Shown piece after piece: positions 32,774 through 35,968 of a DNA stretch of 35,968 bases. Position 1 is the first letter of the stretch; every line of letters starts with the position of its first letter. Source of the DNA: an uncultured Eubacteriales bacterium. GTDB taxonomy: Bacteria; Bacillota; Clostridia; Oscillospirales; CAG-272. Under the pieces are notes generated by a model. The model searched no databases, was not told where the DNA came from, and saw nothing but the letters and a program-made list of their open reading frames with translations. Made by a program: the position numbers and the translations under genes. The DNA is taken from contig CASTST010000008.1 of NCBI GenBank assembly GCA_949451655.1, positions 1-35,968 on the forward strand. Reading direction: 5' to 3'.

Positions 32774-33604
32774 TTAATTTTGTACTTTTCGCCCTGCTGT
32801 ACGCTGAATCAGAACGAGCACTATACTGATCAGCACGGCTGCAGCGGACACTGCAATAATGGCAATCCAGTTTGTATTGACAATTCCGGTGATATCGAAT
32901 TCCCCGGTTTCAGCATTCTGCAGTGTTTTAAAAATGGAGACAATATCAAAAATTCCTGCACAGCAAAGTATTGCTCCGCTAATCAGATGAACCACCCTTC
33001 CACGTACAGTAGTATCTTCCTTTTTCAGCGTGGTCAGATGGCTGCCGGAGAAGTTCACGGCGGAACCGATATAATATGCTGCAAGGGCAAGAACCAGTGT
33101 TTCCGGAATCATATATGTTGCATTATATACTAAAGAATAAGCCAGCGCACCGGCGGTTGGAATGGAAAGCCCCACCCATACGGTACATCCGGAAATTACA
33201 TGACAGATATACCGCAGCACTCCTGCAAGTACAGCGCCTGTGCAGAGAGCAAGATTTTGCTGTCTGATACATTTTTTGAAAAGTCCGCCCAGTCCGATGA
33301 CTGCAAAAGCAAGGAAATAATCGAATACAATCACAGCGGCTACAGACATAGCGCCGGTAACATAACTGAGGACACTGGTGCCCAGCACAAACTGTACTAC
33401 ACCGTGTACGAATCCGGTGAGCAATCCCCATGCGGTACCATACCGGTATGCAATCAGCAGGACAGGCAGCATAGATGCAAGCGTGATACTGCCGCCGTAT
33501 GGCAGGTCTACCAATTTGAGCAGGCTGAGGATCGTGGCAAGTGCGATCATGACGGCGCTTTCCGTCAGGCGGACAGAGGGTCCGGGTTTGGTGTTTGATG
33601 ACAT
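32774..33604 (-). CDS. thiT: Thiamine transporter ThiT (ECF S component) with C-terminal extension
   Basis: 276 aa from the ATG at 33604, 12 bases after GAAAGGA; the track's TTG at 33625 overlaps that site. It binds thiamine at the membrane and imports it with the shared ECF energy module, which is not in the window. The S-component pattern is clear: PYGGSITLASMLPVLLIAYRYGTAWGLLTGFVHG, and GVLRYICHVISGCTVW with SLVYNATYMIPE, holding likely thiamine-contacting residues. About six helices end near residue 190. An unusual extension of about 80 residues with two more predicted helices (LISGAILCCAGIFDIV and WIAIIAVSAAAVLISIVLVLI) follows. The TPP riboswitch upstream supports the function. Confidence 0.93.
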   Translation of the reverse strand: MSSNTKPGPSVRLTESAVMIALATILSLLKLVDLPYGGSITLASMLPVLLIAYRYGTAWGLLTGFVHGVVQFVLGTSVLSYVTGAMSVAAVIVFDYFLAFAVIGLGGLFKKCIRQQNLALCTGAVLAGVLRYICHVISGCTVWVGLSIPTAGALAYSLVYNATYMIPETLVLALAAYYIGSAVNFSGSHLTTLKKEDTTVRGRVVHLISGAILCCAGIFDIVSIFKTLQNAETGEFDITGIVNTNWIAIIAVSAAAVLISIVLVLIQRTAGRKVQN

Positions 33605-33640
33605 AAATGGATACAGTCCTTTCAATATATTACATTCAAC

Positions 33641-33672
33641 AAAAAATACCCTGCGGATTTTCCCGCAGGGTA
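33641..33672 (-). terminator. TPP riboswitch expression-platform terminator
   Basis: On the minus strand taccctgcgg pairs with ccgcagggta around a 6-base loop, followed by TTTTTT. It lies between the aptamer and thiT, so it should form when TPP is bound. Confidence 0.92.
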
Positions 33673-33689
33673 AAATTGATTATGCAATG

Positions 33690-33776
33690 TCTCCCTACGC
33701 CGGCATTATCCGTATCAGGTTAAAGGGTTCGGCTACTGCCGTCTCAGCCGCGCCATGTGCGCAGCACCCCTGTATT
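33690..33776 (-). promoter_or_regulatory. TPP (thiamine pyrophosphate) riboswitch aptamer
   Basis: On the minus strand the THI-box landmarks are complete: ACAGGGGTGC, GGCTGAGACGG, CCGAACCCTTTAACCTGATACGGATAATGCCGGCGTAGGGA. This includes the pyrimidine-binding CTGAGA and the CCTGATACGGATAATGCC core. It controls thiT by transcription termination through the hairpin at 33641-33672. Confidence 0.97.
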
Positions 33777-33786
33777 GATTTTGATT

Positions 33787-33816
33787 AGTATAACATGTGC
33801 ATGAATGGACTGTCAA
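33787..33816 (-). promoter_or_regulatory. Promoter of the thiT riboswitch transcript
   Basis: On the minus strand: TTGACA (33816-33811), 18 bp, TATACT (33792-33787), with an extended TG. It begins only 11 bp past the amidase stop codon, and the transcript would start at the edge of the aptamer. Confidence 0.85.
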
Positions 33817-33827
33817 GACGTTTTTCG

Positions 33828-34640
33828 TCATTTTCCGAGAGCAAAGCAGATTTTTTCTGCAAGCAGGTCGGCAAACTGATTCTGCCAGCTTTCGGAACGC
33901 AGATCTGCTGCATCCTTTTCGTTGGTGGAGTAGCCCATTTCGATGAGAACAGAAGGAACCTGCGTGTATTTGGTTACAATAAAGGAATCTTCGTATGTGT
34001 CTTCAAAAATCGTAAATTTGCTGGTAAGCTGCGCATCTAAATATGTTTTTTCCAGAAGCTTAGAAAAGGCGTTTAAAAATTCCTTATTGGGGTTGTCCTC
34101 GCAGTAATCAATCGACATGCCGGAGATGTGATCCGCGTTTTCTATAGAATTCACATGCAGGGAAACGAACAGATCCAGTCCGCCCTTTGTTTCCTTATCC
34201 AGTACATTTTCATAGATCACCCGTTCATAAGCGCTGAAAACGTCGTTGTCCACCATGTTTTCCGGTTTGTATTCCAGATTATATTTGTCCGCTTTTGCGG
34301 CGATGTAGCTTGCCTGGGGAAACTCTTTTCCGTCATGAGTTAGAATTACGGTAACGCCTTTGTCCTCCAGTTTCTTTTGCAGCAGCTTTGCAACGGAGAG
34401 GGTAATTTCATATTCATATGCGTTCAGGAGCGCGGGTCCGCAGCCTACATCGCCGAACCCGTGACCCGGATCAATACACACTGTAATATGGTCTTTGTTT
34501 TGATGGGGAAAATCATCAGAGCCGGATGCATCTGTTTGCGTTGTGTCATCCGGATTTTGTTTTTCTGTACATGAGATGAACAAACTGCCTAAAACGGATA
34601 GGAGCAAAAGCATTGCTACGGCTGTTTTTATGGATTTCAT
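33828..34640 (-). CDS. N-acetylmuramoyl-L-alanine amidase (Amidase_3) lipoprotein
   Basis: 270 aa. The lipobox LFISC gives a lipidated cysteine at 24. An acidic linker leads to the zinc amidase domain (about 50-268): VCIDPGHG with zinc ligand H60, an acidic ligand at E76 or E78, LFVSLHVNS with H162, and the catalytic glutamate E234 in VLIEMGYSTNEKDAADL. These enzymes cut the bond between MurNAc and the stem peptide during cell separation or sporulation. No SPOR or SH3 binding domain is attached. The membrane tether probably replaces it. AAGGAGG is about nine bases before the ATG. It lies 54 bp after the esterase gene and is likely cotranscribed. No terminator is seen before the thiT promoter. 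Confidence 0.95.
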   Translation of the reverse strand: MKSIKTAVAMLLLLSVLGSLFISCTEKQNPDDTTQTDASGSDDFPHQNKDHITVCIDPGHGFGDVGCGPALLNAYEYEITLSVAKLLQKKLEDKGVTVILTHDGKEFPQASYIAAKADKYNLEYKPENMVDNDVFSAYERVIYENVLDKETKGGLDLFVSLHVNSIENADHISGMSIDYCEDNPNKEFLNAFSKLLEKTYLDAQLTSKFTIFEDTYEDSFIVTKYTQVPSVLIEMGYSTNEKDAADLRSESWQNQFADLLAEKICFALGK

Positions 34641-34694
34641 AGGTATCCCCCTCCTTATGGGGAGTAAAATCTATTCAAATCAGATATGTTTCGC

Positions 34695-35405
34695 TTACTT
34701 TTTGACTTCCCGGAACATTGCGCGGATATCTTCATGACTGCCGTAAGCAGCGTCCCAGCTCCAATGATTTACGCCGGGGAATTCTGTATAATGAATTTTT
34801 TTGCCGCCGGCAGCTTCAATGGCTTTTGCCATGTTTCTGGTGCTGTCCGAAGGGACTTCTGCGTCAAGATCGCCGTGATAACACCAGATGGGAATGTCGC
34901 GCAGCAACTGCGCTTTGGAAGGGTCTCCTGCGCCGCAGCAAGCGAAAGCAGCGGCGAAACGCTCGCCGTGGCGGGCAAGGGTATACCATACGGCAAACGC
35001 ACCCATGGAAATGCCCATGGTATAGATTCTGGATTTGTCGCAGCTGTATTTTTTCAGTATGTAGTCCAGCAGCTCCAGCGCTGTCTGCATGTATATGGTT
35101 TCCTCGATACCATCCATGCTGTAATTTCCCAGCCGCCAGTCTGTGTCAACCCATTTTTTGTCCAGCGGGCACTGCGGTGCGATGATGATCGCGTTATACA
35201 GGGGGCTTTCCGGATCCTGCATTGCTACGGGCAGTCCAATGGAAAGCTGCATCATATTGTCGCTTCCGCGCTCCCCTGCGGCATGGTAGAAAAGTACCAC
35301 GGGATATTTTTTTTCGATGCTATAATTTTCAGGCAGACGCAGCCGATACGGCGCCGTCCATTTTGTGCCTTTGAATGTTTCAAATGAAAATGAATCTGCA
35401 AACAT
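34695..35405 (-). CDS. Alpha/beta-hydrolase, carboxylesterase of the PHB-depolymerase/feruloyl-esterase type
   Basis: 236 aa with GGAGG nine bases before the ATG. The fold shows YRLRLPENYSIEKKYPVVLFYHAAGERGSDN (oxyanion loop), IIIAPQCP, the nucleophile elbow GISMGAFA (S133), YHGDLDAEVP (acid, D179 or D181) and GVNHWSWD (H214). This pattern is common in small esterases of gut Firmicutes, often fused to or near polysaccharide enzymes. It has no signal peptide, so it should be cytosolic. The natural substrate is unknown: acetyl or feruloyl esters, or small-molecule esters, are possible. It has a promoter at 35436-35464 and the amidase gene follows. Confidence 0.88.
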   Translation of the reverse strand: MFADSFSFETFKGTKWTAPYRLRLPENYSIEKKYPVVLFYHAAGERGSDNMMQLSIGLPVAMQDPESPLYNAIIIAPQCPLDKKWVDTDWRLGNYSMDGIEETIYMQTALELLDYILKKYSCDKSRIYTMGISMGAFAVWYTLARHGERFAAAFACCGAGDPSKAQLLRDIPIWCYHGDLDAEVPSDSTRNMAKAIEAAGGKKIHYTEFPGVNHWSWDAAYGSHEDIRAMFREVKK

Positions 35406-35435
35406 GTAACTATTCCTCCGATTGATTGTGCATTT

Positions 35436-35464
35436 ATTGTATCATGATTTTTTTACCGTTTCAA
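35436..35464 (-). promoter_or_regulatory. Promoter of the esterase-amidase operon
   Basis: On the minus strand: TTGAAA (35464-35459), 17 bp, TACAAT (35441-35436). Positions 35465-35565 upstream show nothing else. Confidence 0.75.
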
Positions 35465-35565
35465 CCAAAAGAGACAGAAAACAAGAAAATTAACAAGTTG
35501 TGCAGTTTTCAGTAAATGAAAAGATTTTCCTTGGTAAAAGGAGTGCTAATGAATCACAGTCTAAA

Positions 35566-35890
35566 AGGCTCCCGCAGAGCATGAAGTAAAGAAGGTCCCC
35601 TTGTGCGGGGTTCGTGAAACGAACCCCTGGGGCATGGCTCCACGCAGCGGAGACTGGGGGATTGTTATACTATCATTTTGCAGGATCATCAAATCGGCAG
35701 TATGTTTATACAATCCCTCCGACACGGCTGCGCCGTGCCACCTCCCCTTGCACAGGGGAGGCTATGAGGTTAAGTGGGAGCTTTCGCACATTGAAGCTGA
35801 TGTAGAAGGTAGAAACTTGCAGTGTTCCAGCTCCCTTTATACAAGGAAGGTTTAGGTTTAGCGGAAGCCCCCTTATGCAAAGGGGGCTCC
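35566..35890 (+). repeat. Dispersed repeat copy I (complete, with fragments)
   Basis: A fragment aaaaggctcccgcagagc is followed by aaggtccccttgtgcggggttcgtgaaacgaacccctggggc, ggggattgt, the core tatcattttgcaggatcatcaaatcggcagtat (identical to copy G), acaatccctccgacacggctgcgccgtg and ccacctccccttgcacaggggaggc. The flank (gctatgaggttaagtggga...) is diverged from those of G and H. A further hairpin agcccccttatgcaaagggggct lies at 35864-35888. Confidence 0.88.
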
Positions 35891-35908
35891 TGCGAAGCAC
35901 AAACAAAA

Positions 35909-35968
35909 TAAAGAAGGCTCCCTTGTGCAAAGGGAGCTGGCTCCGCATAGCGGAGACTGAGGGATTGT
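35909..35968 (+). repeat. Dispersed repeat copy J (cut by window end)
   Basis: aagaaggctcccttgtgcaaagggagctggctccgcatagcggagactgagggattgt is a clean left arm. The window ends at the point where the core would begin. Confidence 0.85.

Noticed and set aside
35601-35855. Short ORFs with SFCRI..SAVCLYNPS and similar peptides (also at 9801, 30514, 32201, 32549)
   Set aside because: The same peptide recurs because each ORF translates a copy of the dispersed repeat. None has a ribosome site, and reading frame is not conserved through the hairpins.

Overview
The window looks like a chromosomal segment from an anaerobic gut-type Clostridia (Oscillospiraceae/Ruminococcaceae-like). Evidence: dockerin and cohesin modules, clostridial sigma-A promoters (TTGACA-17-TATAAT) with GGAGG ribosome sites, T-box and TPP riboswitches, an ECF sigma/anti-sigma pair, ECF-type ThiT, O-acetylhomoserine methionine synthesis, and no tRNA, rRNA or phage genes. 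Taxonomy is inferred, not searched.

Layout. 1-418: a truncated repeat, an unexplained hairpin and a strong promoter. 419-5901: a secreted LamG-like protein ending in a dockerin, then a cohesin-bearing, cell-wall-anchored protein with about eight helical repeats. 6060-9722: glyA, a small lipoprotein, a cysteine desulfurase and a methyltransferase. 10053-10796 (-): histidine phosphatase. 11056-15842: an operon of a secreted dockerin-DUF4838 protein, a ketose 3-epimerase, a PfkB kinase and a class II aldolase, which reads as a sugar catabolic unit. 16296-19330: ECF sigma factor overlapping a membrane anti-sigma-like protein with BspA-type leucine-rich repeats. 19574-26059 (-): metY, metA, ireB, ribF, a D-Ala-D-Ala carboxypeptidase and a dockerin-bearing alkaline phosphatase lipoprotein. 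26287-27489: hemW-like. 27842-30041 (-): thrS behind a T-box leader. 30141-30488: TIGR04076 protein. 30913-31989 (-): Gfo/Idh oxidoreductase. 32774-33776 (-): TPP riboswitch and thiT. 33828-35405 (-): an esterase and a cell-wall amidase.

Two things stand out. First, one anchored cohesin protein and three dockerin proteins lie within 21 kb, suggesting a small surface complex whose cargo is a binding protein, a DUF4838 putative glycosidase and an alkaline phosphatase rather than classic cellulases. Second, a structured non-coding repeat family (about ten whole or partial copies) occupies all four convergent gene junctions and none of the three divergent ones. Its outer hairpins read into T-runs like intrinsic terminators, and it generates most of the short spurious ORFs in the track. 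I know of no name for this family but could not search.
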